Below, one piece after another: positions 53,767 through 63,213 of a DNA stretch of 64,000 bases. The stretch covers positions 462,073 to 526,072 of the forward strand of contig NZ_AZDV01000026.1 of assembly GCF_001434835.1 (NCBI RefSeq), written 5' to 3'. The notes below the pieces were generated by a model. The model was not told the DNA's origin. It did not search any database and saw only the letters and a list, made by a program, of their open reading frames with translations. Position 1 is the first letter of the stretch. Every line of letters starts with the position of its first letter. This stretch comes from Levilactobacillus acidifarinae DSM 19394 = JCM 15949 (lineage in GTDB: Bacteria; Bacillota; Bacilli; Lactobacillales; Lactobacillaceae). Made by a program: the position numbers and the translations under genes.

Positions 53767-55292
53767 TACTGATTAACCTCGGCGATAATTGATTTAATGT
53801 CAACCTTGCCGTTGGGGGTCATCGGTAAGCTTTCTTTGTAGACGAACCGTTGTGGAATCATGTATTCCATCATGTCGCCACCCTGTAGATTTTCCTTGAT
53901 GGCCTTGGTCAGTGCCAAGCCACTCAATTCTTGAGCGGCCGGGACGACCCAGGCAACCAACTGGCTAACCTTGTGGTCACGGTTGTACTTAGGAACCGCG
54001 ACCCCCACCTGGATGTGTTCTTCTTGGGACAGGTAGTGGTTAACCTCTTCCAATTCGATCCGGTAGCCATGTAACTTGATTTGAAAGTCCGTTCGCCCAC
54101 GGTACATAATCAAACCATTTTCCAGTTGAACCCCTAAGTCACCGGCCCGGTAAACCTGCTGGCCGTGCCAGTCGATAAACGCCTTAGCCGTTTTTTCGGG
54201 GTTGTTCAGGTAACCCTTGGACATCGATGGGCCACTGATCAGGATTTCACCTTCCGTCCCAGCCGGGACTTCGTTGAGCTGATCATCGACCACCGTAATC
54301 GTGGTGTCGGCCTTGGCGTACCCAATTGGTAACCGCGGATAGTCGGCTAAGAGCTGATCCGTAATTTCCACTTGGGTCACCGCCACCGTCGTTTCCGTCG
54401 GTCCGTAAGTGTTAAAGATCCGAGCCTGTGGGAAACGTTGGTGCAGGGTCTGTGCCGTGGCGTGCGTTAACTCTTCACCACAGAACAGGAACCGTTGCAG
54501 GTCTGGATAATGCTTAGCATCAAACGTCGGTTCCAATAAACAGATGTCCATAAACGATGGGGTGGAAACCCAGACGTTCAGTTTCATTTGTGGCAACGTC
54601 TCAAACAGTTCCTTAAAGTTATCCGTCACCTTTTTTGGCAGGGCGACCAGTGTGCCGCCGCCCGCCAAAGTTGGCCCCCAGTCCATCACGGACAGGTCAA
54701 ACGAATAAGGGGCTTGGGATAAGGTCCGGGGCGCCTGTGGGAGGTCGAAATCATCACTTAACATCCAATTAACGTAACTTAATAAATTGGTGTGTGAAAT
54801 TTGGACCCCTTTAGGCTTACCCGTCGTGCCGGACGTGAAGATGATGTAGTAGGTTTCATCCCCCGTAACCGCGTGATCCACGCGGTAGTCCGCCACGGGC
54901 TTTTCAAAAATCGTTTGTAAATGGTCCGGTGTAATCACCGCCGTGCCCGGTAAGTCGGTCGGTAAAGCGGCCACCGCAATTGCGGCTGCCGGGTGGGCAA
55001 TGTCGTTAATCGTGGTAATCCGTTCTAGTGGTGAGTGCGTATCAATTGGCGCGTAGGCGTGCCCACTCTTGACGATTCCCAGGAACGTCGCCATCATGTT
55101 AAAGGTTTGACCCCCGTAAACTAAAATGGGGGCTTCACGCGGTAGTTGCATGGCGTCTAAGTGTGCTGCCAAGGCATCGGAATACTGTTTCAATTCCCCG
55201 TACGTGTTTGTGTGACCCAAATCATCATAAACGATCCGATCTGGATCTTGTGTTGCTAGTCGGTCGATTGCCGTGATCATGTTCTCAATCAA
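53766..55292 (-). CDS. dltA: D-alanine--[D-alanyl carrier protein] ligase DltA
   Basis: DltA activates D-alanine with ATP and loads it on DltC in the cytoplasm. The 508-residue adenylating enzyme has YIIFTSGTTGKPKGVQ (A3 P-loop, about 150), NTYGPTETTVAV (about 293), YRAGDLGVQ (about 380), and the hinge/catalytic Lys region PMTPNGKVDIKS at the end. The TTG at 55292 is 8 nt after GGGGG and fits best; an ATG four codons on is an alternative. Confidence 0.96.
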   Translation of the reverse strand: MIENMITAIDRLATQDPDRIVYDDLGHTNTYGELKQYSDALAAHLDAMQLPREAPILVYGGQTFNMMATFLGIVKSGHAYAPIDTHSPLERITTINDIAHPAAAIAVAALPTDLPGTAVITPDHLQTIFEKPVADYRVDHAVTGDETYYIIFTSGTTGKPKGVQISHTNLLSYVNWMLSDDFDLPQAPRTLSQAPYSFDLSVMDWGPTLAGGGTLVALPKKVTDNFKELFETLPQMKLNVWVSTPSFMDICLLEPTFDAKHYPDLQRFLFCGEELTHATAQTLHQRFPQARIFNTYGPTETTVAVTQVEITDQLLADYPRLPIGYAKADTTITVVDDQLNEVPAGTEGEILISGPSMSKGYLNNPEKTAKAFIDWHGQQVYRAGDLGVQLENGLIMYRGRTDFQIKLHGYRIELEEVNHYLSQEEHIQVGVAVPKYNRDHKVSQLVAWVVPAAQELSGLALTKAIKENLQGGDMMEYMIPQRFVYKESLPMTPNGKVDIKSIIAEVNQ

Positions 55293-55332
55293 TCTTTATC
55301 CCCCCAAAGAATTCAATTTTCCGTTACTCCGT

Positions 55333-55482
55333 TTAAAACTCATTATAGATAAATGTCGTACTGTTCAGGCCACTATAGCCGTACAAATAAACTAACGCCA
55401 TTAAAATCGCAAAGTAGAAAACGGTCCAGCCAATGAAGGCGACCACTGGCTGATGCCAAATTGCCAGCCACTTTGTGCGCAT
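55333..55482 (-). CDS. dltX: DltX, teichoic acid D-Ala incorporation-associated protein
   Basis: This 49-residue frame starts MRTKWLAIWHQPVVAFIGWT, has one membrane helix (about residues 14-36) and ends STTFIYNEF. The small hydrophobic first gene of the operon with a C-terminal FIYxxF motif is the hallmark of DltX, which takes part in D-alanyl transfer with DltB/DltD. A GGGGGTG site precedes the ATG. It is too short for usual ORF cut-offs and easily missed, but both sequence and place support it strongly. Confidence 0.93.
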   Translation of the reverse strand: MRTKWLAIWHQPVVAFIGWTVFYFAILMALVYLYGYSGLNSTTFIYNEF

Positions 55483-55623
55483 GAGTTTTCACCCCCAAAT
55501 TTCCCGACTTAACATTACTAACGTCCCCGTAGTCGGTGTCGATCAAATACGTCGCTCTTGGCTCTCCCGAGAAACAAGAGGCGCGCAGGCAACCCGAGTT
55601 TTTCGGTAATTGCTTATAGTCTG

Positions 55624-55652
55624 AGTTTATCATTGCCAAAACCGGATTGCAA
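55624..55652 (-). promoter_or_regulatory. Promoter of dltXABCD
   Basis: On the minus strand TTGCAA (55652-55647), 17 bp and TAAACT (55629-55624). The ~140-nt leader before dltX holds no other evident element. Confidence 0.65.
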
Positions 55653-55714
55653 ATAACACCGCTCAACCTTAATAGTTTCTTTTCATTTTGGAATCTTTAG
55701 TTAATTGAGTGACC

Positions 55715-55747
55715 AAAAAAAGGCTACTGAACACTTTCAGTAGCCTT
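55715..55747 (-). terminator. Terminator of dnaJ
   Basis: The minus strand pairs AAGGCTACTGAAA with TTCAGTAGCC and ends TTTTTTT. Confidence 0.85.
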
Positions 55748-55788
55748 GACTGGTTAAAACCGACACCAGTCCCTGTCTCAATTACTAT

Positions 55789-56937
55789 TTATTCGTTGAA
55801 TTTGTCGCGCATCTTGTCGAACAAGTTGCCCTTACCCGTGCCGGAAACGTTCTCGCCACTGGCCTTCGCAAAGGCTCGTAAGGCGTCCCGTTGCCCCTTA
55901 TTCAGGTTCTTCGGGGTCACGACCTTGACGGTAACGTGTTCATCACCGTTGCCGTTACCGCGCAAGCGTGGCGCTCCCTTGCCCCGTAAGCGGAACGTGG
56001 TGCCCCCTTGCGTACCGGCGGGTACCTTCAACTTGACGTCGCCATGTACGGTCTTGACCTGAACGTCGTCCCCCAAAGCCGCTTGGATGAACGAAATTGG
56101 CTGGTCAAAGTAGATTTCGGTGCCATCGCGCCGGAAATCCTTGCTAGGCGTGACTTGGAAGATGATAAAGAGATCTCCGTAGCCACCGCCGTTGGTCCCG
56201 GACTCGCCTTGGCCCTGCAACCGCATTTGTTGACCGTCGTCCACCCCAGCAGGAATGGTGACTTCAACTTCGTGCCGTTGTTCTTCGTGACCCGACCCAC
56301 CACAGGTTGGGCACTTTTCCTTGATTTCTTGACCCGTTCCGTGACAAACCGGGCAAGGTTGTTGACTTTGCATCCGGCCTAACGGCGTGTTCGTGACCGT
56401 GGTCACGTAACCGGAGCCCCCACATTGGTGACAGGTGACCGGCGAGGTCCCGGGCTTGGCCCCGTTCCCCCCACAGGTGTGACATTGTGCCTCACGCGTA
56501 TAGGTGATCTTAGTCTTCTTACCGAAGATGGCTTCTTCAAAGGTCAAGTTCATCTGATATTGCAGATCCCGGCCGGGCCGTGGCGCGTTAGGGTTTCGTT
56601 GACCGCCACCGCCAAAGAATTGGTTGAAGATGTCGTCGAAACCGCCACCGCCGCCGAAGCCGCCACCACCAAACCCGCCAGCTTGGCCGCCGCCAAAGCC
56701 ACCGAAGCCGCCTTGCGCACCGTCTGCTGACCCGTATTGGTCATAGCTTTGCCGTTTTTGCTTATCGCCTAAGACGTCGTAAGCGTCTTGGACTTCCTTG
56801 AACTTTTCCGCCGCATCAGGGGCCTTATTAAGGTCTGGGTGATACTTCTTGGATAATTTCCGGTAGGCCTTCTTGATTTCGTCTTGACTGGCGTCTTTAG
56901 CAACGCCAAGTACACCATATAAGTCCTTTTGCGCCAT
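55789..56937 (-). CDS. dnaJ: Chaperone DnaJ (Hsp40)
   Basis: DnaJ stimulates DnaK ATPase and delivers substrates. The 382-residue protein starts [11 protein letters not shown] with the J domain and its HPD motif (KYHPDLNK, about residue 34). A Gly/Phe-rich linker ([15 protein letters not shown]) follows, then four zinc-finger repeats CxxCxGxG ([32 protein letters not shown]). C-terminal beta domains complete it. The ATG at 56937 follows GGGAGG by 6 nt. It is last in hrcA-grpE-dnaK-dnaJ, with a hairpin before it. Confidence 0.96.
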   Translation of the reverse strand: MAQKDLYGVLGVAKDASQDEIKKAYRKLSKKYHPDLNKAPDAAEKFKEVQDAYDVLGDKQKRQSYDQYGSADGAQGGFGGFGGGQAGGFGGGGFGGGGGFDDIFNQFFGGGGQRNPNAPRPGRDLQYQMNLTFEEAIFGKKTKITYTREAQCHTCGGNGAKPGTSPVTCHQCGGSGYVTTVTNTPLGRMQSQQPCPVCHGTGQEIKEKCPTCGGSGHEEQRHEVEVTIPAGVDDGQQMRLQGQGESGTNGGGYGDLFIIFQVTPSKDFRRDGTEIYFDQPISFIQAALGDDVQVKTVHGDVKLKVPAGTQGGTTFRLRGKGAPRLRGNGNGDEHVTVKVVTPKNLNKGQRDALRAFAKASGENVSGTGKGNLFDKMRDKFNE

Positions 56938-57001
56938 CGTTTTCCTCCCAATCAAATCCCGATATTAAAAAGCTACTAGTAAGAATAGCATACCTCGAAA
57001 C

Positions 57002-57035
57002 AAAAAGCCAAAGCCCCGCGGACTCTGACTTTTTG
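57002..57035 (-). terminator. Hairpin between dnaK and dnaJ
   Basis: On the minus strand AAAAAGTCAGAGTCC pairs with GGGCTTTGGCTTTTT, using G-U pairs, and ends in a five-base U tract. It could lower dnaJ relative to dnaK; an extended -10 (TGC-TATTCT) for dnaJ lies just downstream. Confidence 0.6.
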
Positions 57036-57059
57036 CCCTAACTTATTCTCAAAGTTGGC

Positions 57060-58946
57060 TTACTTGTTATCGTCATCGTGAACTTCGTGGAAGTCCCCGT
57101 CAACGGTATTATCATCCTTACCACCATTGTTCGTCGTGTCGTTGCCTTGGGCCCCTTGGGAACCCGCACCAGCGGCCCCGGCACCGTTAGCGTCACCTTG
57201 GGCGTTTTGCGCCTGTTGGTATAACTTCACGGAGAGGTCTTGGATAATCTTAGTTAAGTCATCCTTCTTGGTCTTCATATCGTCCAGGTTGTTGGCTTCT
57301 TGGGCCTTCTTTAAAGCATCCCGCGCGTCTTCAGCCTTCTTGATTTCGTCGTCGGAAACCTTGCCCTTAACTTCCTTTAAGGTCTTGTCGGTCTGGAAGA
57401 GGAGTTGGTCGACTTCGTTCTTGGTGTCGACTTCTTCCTTACGTTGCTTATCGGCCGCTTCGTTTTCCTTGGCTTCCTTCATCATCTTGTCGATTTCGTC
57501 GTCGGACAGGCCGTCGGAACTCTTGATGGTGATCTTTTGTTCCTTGTTGGTCCCCATATCCTTAGCGGAAACGTTGACGATCCCGTTCTTATCGATATCG
57601 AAGGTCACTTGGATTTGAGGAACCCCACGAGGTGCAGCAGGAATGTCCGTCAGTTGGAAGTTCCCTAACGTCTTGTTGTCAGCAGCCATTGGCCGTTCAC
57701 CTTGTAAGACGTGGATATCAACGGCTGGTTGGTTATCCGCCGCCGTGGAGAAGACTTGGGACTTGCTAGTTGGGATGGTCGTGTTGCGATCAATCAACTT
57801 GGTGAAGACGCCACCCATGGTTTCAATCCCTAAGGATAATGGGGTTACATCCAGCAGCACAACGTCCTTCACGTCACCGGTGATGACCCCACCTTGAACG
57901 GCGGCCCCTAAGGCCACGGCTTCGTCTGGGTTGATTGAGTGACTAGGTTCCTTACCCGTCCACTTTTGAACGGCTTCTTGCACGGCTGGAATCCGAGTGG
58001 ACCCACCGTTTAAGATGACTACGTCCACGTCGGAAGCCTGTAAGTCGGCATCCTTCAGGGCATTTTCAACGGGAATCCGCGTCTTTTCAACTAAGTCGGC
58101 GGTCAATTCGTTGAACTTAGCCCGTGATAAGGACTTTTCCAAGTGCAAAGGTCCGTTGGCGCCAGCGGAAATAAATGGCAAGCTGATGGAAGCTTCGGTC
58201 ACTCCGGAGAGGTCCTTCTTAGCCTTTTCAGCCGCATCCTTCAACCGTTGTAACGCCATCTTGTCCTTAGATAAGTCGACCCCGTTTTCGTCCTTGAAAC
58301 CGGCAATCAACCAATCCATGATCTTCTTATCGAAGTCATCCCCACCTAAATGGGTATCCCCGTTAGTGGATAGAACGTCAAAGACGCCGTCCCCTAAGTC
58401 CAGGATGGAGACATCAAAAGTCCCCCCACCTAAGTCGTAAACCATAATTTTTTCGTCTTTATCTTGCTTGTCCAAACCGTAAGCTAAGGCCGCAGCGGTT
58501 GGTTCGTTGATGATCCGCTTAACATCCAAGCCAGCGATCTTGCCGGCATCCTTCGTGGCTTGCCGTTGGGCATCGTTGAAGTAAGCTGGTACCGTGATGA
58601 CCGCTTGAGAAACCGTGTCACCAATGTAATCTTCGGCAAACGACTTCAAGTGTTGCAAAATCATCGCGGAGATTTGTTCTGGCGTGTAGTCCTTGCCATC
58701 CACGCTGACCTTGTAGCCGGCTTCACCCATGTGACTCTTAATGGATGAAATCGTGTTGGGGTTGGTGATGGCTTGACGCTTGGCCACTTCACCCACTTGA
58801 GTTTCCCCGTCCTTAAAGGCCACAACGGATGGCGTCGTCCGGGCACCTTCCTTGTTGGCAATAATCTTTGGTGCGTTACCTTCCAAAACGGCAACGGCGG
58901 AGTTCGTCGTCCCTAAGTCAATCCCAATAATTTTGTTGCTTGCCAT
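57060..58946 (-). CDS. dnaK: Chaperone DnaK (Hsp70)
   Basis: DnaK is the ATP-driven folding chaperone of the cytoplasm. The 628-residue protein starts [20 protein letters not shown], with the [12 protein letters not shown]-type motif ([15 protein letters not shown], about 175), [13 protein letters not shown] (about 310), a linker [11 protein letters not shown], and the substrate domain. The C-terminal tail is Gly/Asn/Ala-rich. The start at 58946 has AGGGAATTTTTG upstream. It is part of the HrcA/CIRCE operon. Confidence 0.97.
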   Translation of the reverse strand: MASNKIIGIDLGTTNSAVAVLEGNAPKIIANKEGARTTPSVVAFKDGETQVGEVAKRQAITNPNTISSIKSHMGEAGYKVSVDGKDYTPEQISAMILQHLKSFAEDYIGDTVSQAVITVPAYFNDAQRQATKDAGKIAGLDVKRIINEPTAAALAYGLDKQDKDEKIMVYDLGGGTFDVSILDLGDGVFDVLSTNGDTHLGGDDFDKKIMDWLIAGFKDENGVDLSKDKMALQRLKDAAEKAKKDLSGVTEASISLPFISAGANGPLHLEKSLSRAKFNELTADLVEKTRIPVENALKDADLQASDVDVVILNGGSTRIPAVQEAVQKWTGKEPSHSINPDEAVALGAAVQGGVITGDVKDVVLLDVTPLSLGIETMGGVFTKLIDRNTTIPTSKSQVFSTAADNQPAVDIHVLQGERPMAADNKTLGNFQLTDIPAAPRGVPQIQVTFDIDKNGIVNVSAKDMGTNKEQKITIKSSDGLSDDEIDKMMKEAKENEAADKQRKEEVDTKNEVDQLLFQTDKTLKEVKGKVSDDEIKKAEDARDALKKAQEANNLDDMKTKKDDLTKIIQDLSVKLYQQAQNAQGDANGAGAAGAGSQGAQGNDTTNNGGKDDNTVDGDFHEVHDDDNK

Positions 58947-58981
58947 CAAAAATTCCCTCTTTTATTGTTAGATTTTTTTAG

Positions 58982-59590
58982 TTATTGTGCCACGACAACC
59001 ATGGCTGGCCGTAAGACCCGATCCTTTAATTGGTACCCCTTTTGGAGCACTTGGACCACGGTTTCAGCCGGTTGGTCATCACTGGCCGGGACCGTCTGTA
59101 CGGCCTGGTGCATGGTTGGGTCAAACTTTTGCCCCAACGCCGCGACCTCGGTCACGTGGTTACGCTTCAAGGCGTCTTCCATATGATCGTAGGTCATCTG
59201 AACACCCTTCTTCAGACCCGCTGCCGCGTCGTCCTTGGCTTCTACCGCCAAGGCCCGTTCGAGGTTATCGATCACCGGTAAGATGTCTTTAGCCAATTGT
59301 TGACCGTCGTACTTGATCAACGTGGCTTGTTCCTTTTGGAACCGGGTTTGCATGTTTTGAATTTCGGCCTCGGCCCGGAGGTACTTATCCTCCATGGCCG
59401 AAGACTTTTGCTTCAACGCGGCTAACTCAGCCGCCTGGGGATCCGGCTTAGCGGCTTGATCCTCGGACTGGGCCTTTGGCGTTGGTTGTTCAGCGGCATT
59501 TGACGCTTGGGTCTTCACGTCCGCTGGTTGATCTGGCGTTGCCTGCTGAGTCTGTTTAGCATCAGCAGACTTTGGTTGTTTCTCAGCCAC
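58982..59590 (-). CDS. grpE: Nucleotide exchange factor GrpE
   Basis: GrpE releases ADP from DnaK. The 202-residue protein has a long low-complexity Q/A/K-rich N-terminus (about residues 1-55), a coiled-coil helix ([26 protein letters not shown]) and the signature [18 protein letters not shown] near the end. The start is a GTG at 59590 with AAGGGG 7 nt upstream. It lies between hrcA and dnaK. Confidence 0.95.
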   Translation of the reverse strand: MAEKQPKSADAKQTQQATPDQPADVKTQASNAAEQPTPKAQSEDQAAKPDPQAAELAALKQKSSAMEDKYLRAEAEIQNMQTRFQKEQATLIKYDGQQLAKDILPVIDNLERALAVEAKDDAAAGLKKGVQMTYDHMEDALKRNHVTEVAALGQKFDPTMHQAVQTVPASDDQPAETVVQVLQKGYQLKDRVLRPAMVVVAQ

Positions 59591-59611
59591 GAATGAACCC
59601 CTTCCTTTCTG

Positions 59612-60649
59612 TTACTCGTCGTAATAACGATAATAATCGAGTAGTTTTTTCGCGAGCTCTTCACGAAACGCGCCAACTAGCCCTAACATTCGCGAATAAG
59701 GCATCCGCGTCGGGCCTAGAATGGCGATCATTCCGCGACCGTGCTGATTAACGTCGTAGGTTGCCGTAATCAAACTATAATTACGCAAGGCGTCGTTAGT
59801 CATTTCGTTACCAATCTGCACGGAAATGTTATCCCGTGGCTGACCCAAGACGTTGGCGATGTCATCCGTCTTATCAATCAACGAATACAACGCCTTTAAG
59901 GAATCAACGTCACTGTCTTGCGAGAAGTTCAACAGGTTCAACCGGCCGCCCACGTAAAAGCGCTCCTGTGCCGCCCGGGTCAAGACATCACCGAAGATGT
60001 CCAAGAACCCTTGGGGACTTTGCAGGTAATGCGTAATTTTTGCGGGAATATCGGCCCGTAACTTCTGTAACACTTCCGGTAAGGTCAACCCGACTAACTG
60101 ATCGTTAATCAAGCGAACGACGGCTTCTAATTGCTCACCCGTCACCGCTTCGGTCACATCAAACGTTTGATTCTCCACGTCCCCACTATCGGTTACCAGA
60201 ATCGCCATGACTTGCCGGTGACCCAGCGGAACCAACCGAAAGCCGCTTAACCGGCTATCTTTTAATTCCGGCTTTAAGGTAAAGGCCGTGTAGCTGGTCA
60301 GATTCGATAAAATCGTGGCCGATTGCGAGATAATCTCGTCAATCTTATGGAAGTCTCCGCCTAACGACGACTGGATCATGTTTAAGTCGTTGGGCCGCAA
60401 CGGGTCCGGCTTAACCAAATGGTCCACGTAGTAGCGATAACCTTCCACGGACGGAATCCGTCCGGAAGACGAGTGGGTCTTACGAATCAACCCTTGGTCT
60501 TCGAGTGCCGCCATTTCGTTACGAATCGTGGCCGAACTGACGTGGATGGGTAACTGCTTAGCTAGTGCCTTGGATCCCACCGGAACACCACTGTTGGTGA
60601 AATCACGGACAACGGCTCGCAGAATCATCATCTGTCTTTCTGACAGCAT
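59612..60649 (-). CDS. hrcA: Heat-inducible transcription repressor HrcA
   Basis: HrcA represses class I heat-shock operons by binding CIRCE and needs GroEL for activity. The 345-residue protein starts MLSERQMMILRAVVRDF, with a winged helix (GVPVGSKALAKQLPIHVSSATIRNEMAALEDQGLI, about residues 20-55, in part) and HSSSGRIPSVEGYRYYVD following. The C-terminal regulatory domain is present. An upstream extension to 60712 overlaps the CIRCE element and is not coding. First in the operon. Confidence 0.96.
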   Translation of the reverse strand: MLSERQMMILRAVVRDFTNSGVPVGSKALAKQLPIHVSSATIRNEMAALEDQGLIRKTHSSSGRIPSVEGYRYYVDHLVKPDPLRPNDLNMIQSSLGGDFHKIDEIISQSATILSNLTSYTAFTLKPELKDSRLSGFRLVPLGHRQVMAILVTDSGDVENQTFDVTEAVTGEQLEAVVRLINDQLVGLTLPEVLQKLRADIPAKITHYLQSPQGFLDIFGDVLTRAAQERFYVGGRLNLLNFSQDSDVDSLKALYSLIDKTDDIANVLGQPRDNISVQIGNEMTNDALRNYSLITATYDVNQHGRGMIAILGPTRMPYSRMLGLVGAFREELAKKLLDYYRYYDE

Positions 60650-60665
60650 CACAATCACCCCTTTT

Positions 60666-60691
60666 TTAGCACTCAATCTTTCAAGTGCTAA
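60666..60691 (-). promoter_or_regulatory. CIRCE element 1 (8-bp spacer variant)
   Basis: The minus strand reads TTAGCACTT-N8-GAGTGCTAA. It differs from TTAGCACTC-N9-GAGTGCTAA by one base and one missing spacer base, 17 bp before the hrcA ATG. Confidence 0.8.
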
Positions 60692-60702
60692 GACACATAT
60701 AT

Positions 60703-60731
60703 AATGTAGCAAAATCGCGTTTTTAAGTCAA
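60703..60731 (-). promoter_or_regulatory. Promoter of hrcA-grpE-dnaK-dnaJ
   Basis: On the minus strand TTGACT (60731-60726), 17 bp and TACATT (60708-60703), lying between the two CIRCE elements. Confidence 0.65.
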
Positions 60732-60748
60732 GAAATCCAGCAAGAAAT

Positions 60749-60775
60749 TTAGCAATCTCTTCGGTTAAGTGCTAA
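60749..60775 (-). promoter_or_regulatory. CIRCE element 2 (degenerate, upstream of the promoter)
   Basis: The minus strand reads TTAGCACTT-N9-GATTGCTAA, a 27-bp CIRCE-like inverted repeat with normal spacing and two arm changes. It lies 18 bp upstream of the -35, so two HrcA dimers may flank the promoter. Confidence 0.65.
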
Positions 60776-60827
60776 TTTCTACCGGTTAAGGCCAATTTCT
60801 CAACTGAATCGTTAGTTTAGCACAGCA

Positions 60828-60868
60828 AAATGGCCAACTCTAATCATTTATCAGAGTTGACCATTTGG
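60828..60868 (-). terminator. Terminator of ribF
   Basis: The minus strand pairs AAATGGTCAACTCT with AGAGTTGGCCATTT and ends with a short U run. Confidence 0.7.
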
Positions 60869-60869
60869 G

Positions 60870-61823
60870 CTATTCGTGGCGGGCGACCCGGGCAAAGTAC
60901 GCGCGGGTATCCGTCTCATCTTGTTTGAGCTGGGCCACTAGACCGTCCGCCCCGTCAAACTTCACCTCACCGCGTAACCGGTGATGCCATTCGACGGCCA
61001 CGGACTCCCCGTAGAGGTTACCGTGAAAGTCCAGTAGATTCATTTCTACCGTAATCGGCCGGTTAGCCCCAAAGGTGACGTTATGACCCACCGAAACCAT
61101 GCCGGGATACCAGATGGCACCGACCTTCAAACGGGCCGTGTAAACCCCAATTCCCGGGACCCACTGGTTTTCGGGAACCAAGACGTTGGCCGTCGGGTAC
61201 CCGATGGTCCGGCCCCGGGCTTCCCCGTGAACCACTAACCCGGTGGTCCGGTAGGTGTAACCCAGTAGCTGGTTCACCAGATCGATGTCACCGGCCTTCA
61301 TGGCTTCCCGAATCCGCGACGAACTGACCTTTCCGTTCGCTAACGTTTCGGCCGGGACCGTCTCCACGTCAAAACGCCCCTGCGCATATTCGGGCAATCG
61401 GGCCATGGTGGCGACGTTCTTGGGACCGTAAGTGTGATCAAAGCCGGCAACCGCTACGACCGTGTGAAATGGCACTAGGTAGTGGTCGACAAACTCCTGG
61501 GGCGTCTGCGCCGCAAATTCGCCGGTGTAGTTCACCCAGAAGACCCGGTCGACCCCCAGCCGTTCTAGCTGTCGCAACTTACGGGGTTCCGGACTGAGGT
61601 ACTTGCGATCATCGTTGGTTAATGGTCGGTAAACCAGCGCCGGATGGTGATCGTACGTTAATACGGCCAACTTAACGCCCCGTTTTTGTGCCAACACCTT
61701 GGCGCGGTTAATCACGGCCTGGTGCCCCAAATGGACCCCGTCAAAGAATCCCATAGCTAACACCACCGGATCCGCGGGAATTTTCCGGGGATCCAGGGGA
61801 TGATGTATTCGAATAACTTCCAT
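60870..61823 (-). CDS. ribF: Bifunctional riboflavin kinase/FAD synthetase
   Basis: RibF makes FMN and FAD from riboflavin. The 317-residue protein has the N-terminal adenylyltransferase domain (VLAMGFFDGVHLGHQAV, about residue 22, and SSRIREAMKAGDI near 165) and the C-terminal kinase domain (GRTIGYPTANVLVPENQW, about 205; GVYTARL). All expected motifs are present. It follows truB by 22 bp, the usual truB-ribF order. Confidence 0.96.
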   Translation of the reverse strand: MEVIRIHHPLDPRKIPADPVVLAMGFFDGVHLGHQAVINRAKVLAQKRGVKLAVLTYDHHPALVYRPLTNDDRKYLSPEPRKLRQLERLGVDRVFWVNYTGEFAAQTPQEFVDHYLVPFHTVVAVAGFDHTYGPKNVATMARLPEYAQGRFDVETVPAETLANGKVSSSRIREAMKAGDIDLVNQLLGYTYRTTGLVVHGEARGRTIGYPTANVLVPENQWVPGIGVYTARLKVGAIWYPGMVSVGHNVTFGANRPITVEMNLLDFHGNLYGESVAVEWHHRLRGEVKFDGADGLVAQLKQDETDTRAYFARVARHE

Positions 61824-61845
61824 AAACGGCTGTTTTCTCCTTCAC

Positions 61846-62763
61846 TTAATTTACCGCAAACATTTTTAGCGGTTTATATTGTTGTTTTTCGGTGGACCAT
61901 TGGTAAAGACACTTGGTCTCAGCTTGATAGGTTAACGCCACCGTCGACACGGTGCTTGGGTCCGTGTCGATCTCGGCGGGGCTCAGAAAGACCCCGTTTT
62001 TGACCAATCCCCAGAGCTTCTCGGACAACGCGACGTGCGGATAAGCCTGCAATGCGTAATCGATTGGCCGGAGCACCGCACCGAGGTCGTCTGCGGCCAT
62101 GGCGGTGGCCACTTGATCGAGCGTCACGGCCTGCTCCAGAGTAAAACCACCACTCTTTAAACGGGTGAGTGAGGCCATCACGGCCGGCACGCCTAGTATC
62201 CGGCCAAGGTCCACCGCCAGGGTCCGCACGTAGGTCCCCTTGGAACAGCTGACCTCAAAATCAATCGTTTGGGTCCCCAAATTCGCGTCAAAGGTGCCCG
62301 CGTCTTTGAGGGTAAAGGCCGTCACCGTGATGGTCCGGGTCGGCCGTTCCACGGTCTCACCCGCCCGAGCGTACTCGTAGAGCTTTCGGCCGTGAACCTT
62401 GACCGCGGAATACATCGGCGGCGTCTGCTGAATCGTTCCGGTCAGTTGCGCCGCCGCGGCCTGGAGTTCAGTCGTCGTAAACGGTCGTAGGAGCGTCTGA
62501 CGAGCCACCTCATCGCCTTCTAAATCCTCGGTGGTCGTCGCAAAGCCCAGGGTGACCTGACCCTTGTAGACCTTTCCCGAGGCCATCAGGTAGGGAACGA
62601 CTTTCGTTGCCGACCCGATACAGATGGGTAAGACCCCGTCGACGCCGGGATCTAGCGTCCCACTGTGCCCAACCTTCTTGGTATGCAAAATATGCCGGAG
62701 CTTAGCCACACAGTCGAAACTGGTGAGCCCGCGTTCCTTATACAGGGGGATAATTCCGTTCAC
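61846..62763 (-). CDS. truB: tRNA pseudouridine(55) synthase TruB
   Basis: TruB forms pseudouridine 55 in the TΨC loop of tRNAs. The 305-residue protein starts MNGIIPLYKERGLTSFDCV, with the catalytic motif GHSGTLDPGVDGVLPICIG (Asp near residue 38) and VSCSKGTYVRTLAVDLGR. A C-terminal PUA-like region follows. The start is a GTG at 62763 with GGAGG 7 nt upstream; that ribosome site lies directly after the rbfA terminator. Confidence 0.96.
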   Translation of the reverse strand: MNGIIPLYKERGLTSFDCVAKLRHILHTKKVGHSGTLDPGVDGVLPICIGSATKVVPYLMASGKVYKGQVTLGFATTTEDLEGDEVARQTLLRPFTTTELQAAAAQLTGTIQQTPPMYSAVKVHGRKLYEYARAGETVERPTRTITVTAFTLKDAGTFDANLGTQTIDFEVSCSKGTYVRTLAVDLGRILGVPAVMASLTRLKSGGFTLEQAVTLDQVATAMAADDLGAVLRPIDYALQAYPHVALSEKLWGLVKNGVFLSPAEIDTDPSTVSTVALTYQAETKCLYQWSTEKQQYKPLKMFAVN

Positions 62764-62780
62764 TTTTAGTCCTCCATTTC

Positions 62781-62818
62781 AAAAAGAGGACGCTGATCTG
62801 TGTCGATCAGCGTCCTCA
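62781..62818 (-). terminator. Strong hairpin between rbfA and truB
   Basis: The minus strand pairs GAGGACGCTGATC with GATCAGCGTCCTC around GACACA and ends in TTTTT. It comes 18 nt before the truB GTG. Confidence 0.85.
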
Positions 62819-62836
62819 CGTTCTTAACGACCCAGT

Positions 62837-63193
62837 TTACGCGTGGTCTTGGTGGTGGAGATCATTTAACAGTTCATCGATCCGGCTCCCGTATTGAACC
62901 GACTTATCTTGTTCGAAAAAGAGTTCCGGTGTCTTGTAGATACTCAACCGTGACCCTAGTTCGGAACGAATCAGTCCCGTGGCCTTCTTCAAGCCCTGCG
63001 CCGTCTTTTCGGCGGACGAGGCCTTGTCCGATAAAATGCTGTAATAAATCTTGGCTTCTTGCAAGTCACCCGTAACTTCCACACCCGTAACGGTAACACC
63101 TTCGACGCGGGGGTCACGAACCCGTTTTAACAGAATGTCCGTAACTTCACGCTGGATCTCTTGCTCTAAGCGACCAACTCGATATTGTGCCAT
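62837..63193 (-). CDS. rbfA: 30S ribosome-binding factor RbfA
   Basis: RbfA is a KH-type factor for late 30S assembly and cold adaptation. The 118-residue product starts MAQYRVGRLEQEIQREVTDIL, with RVEGVTVTGVEVTGDLQEAKIYYSIL (strand region, in part) and GLIRSELGSRLSIYKTPELFFEQDKSV near the end. It follows infB by 20 bp, the conserved order. Confidence 0.96.
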   Translation of the reverse strand: MAQYRVGRLEQEIQREVTDILLKRVRDPRVEGVTVTGVEVTGDLQEAKIYYSILSDKASSAEKTAQGLKKATGLIRSELGSRLSIYKTPELFFEQDKSVQYGSRIDELLNDLHHQDHA

Positions 63194-63213
63194 TTACGCT
63201 GTGCCTCCGTTCT

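Noticed and set aside
55373-55666. 97-residue minus-strand ORF across the dlt leader
   Set aside because: It is in another frame over dltX and includes the dlt promoter; dltX in this place explains the sequence.
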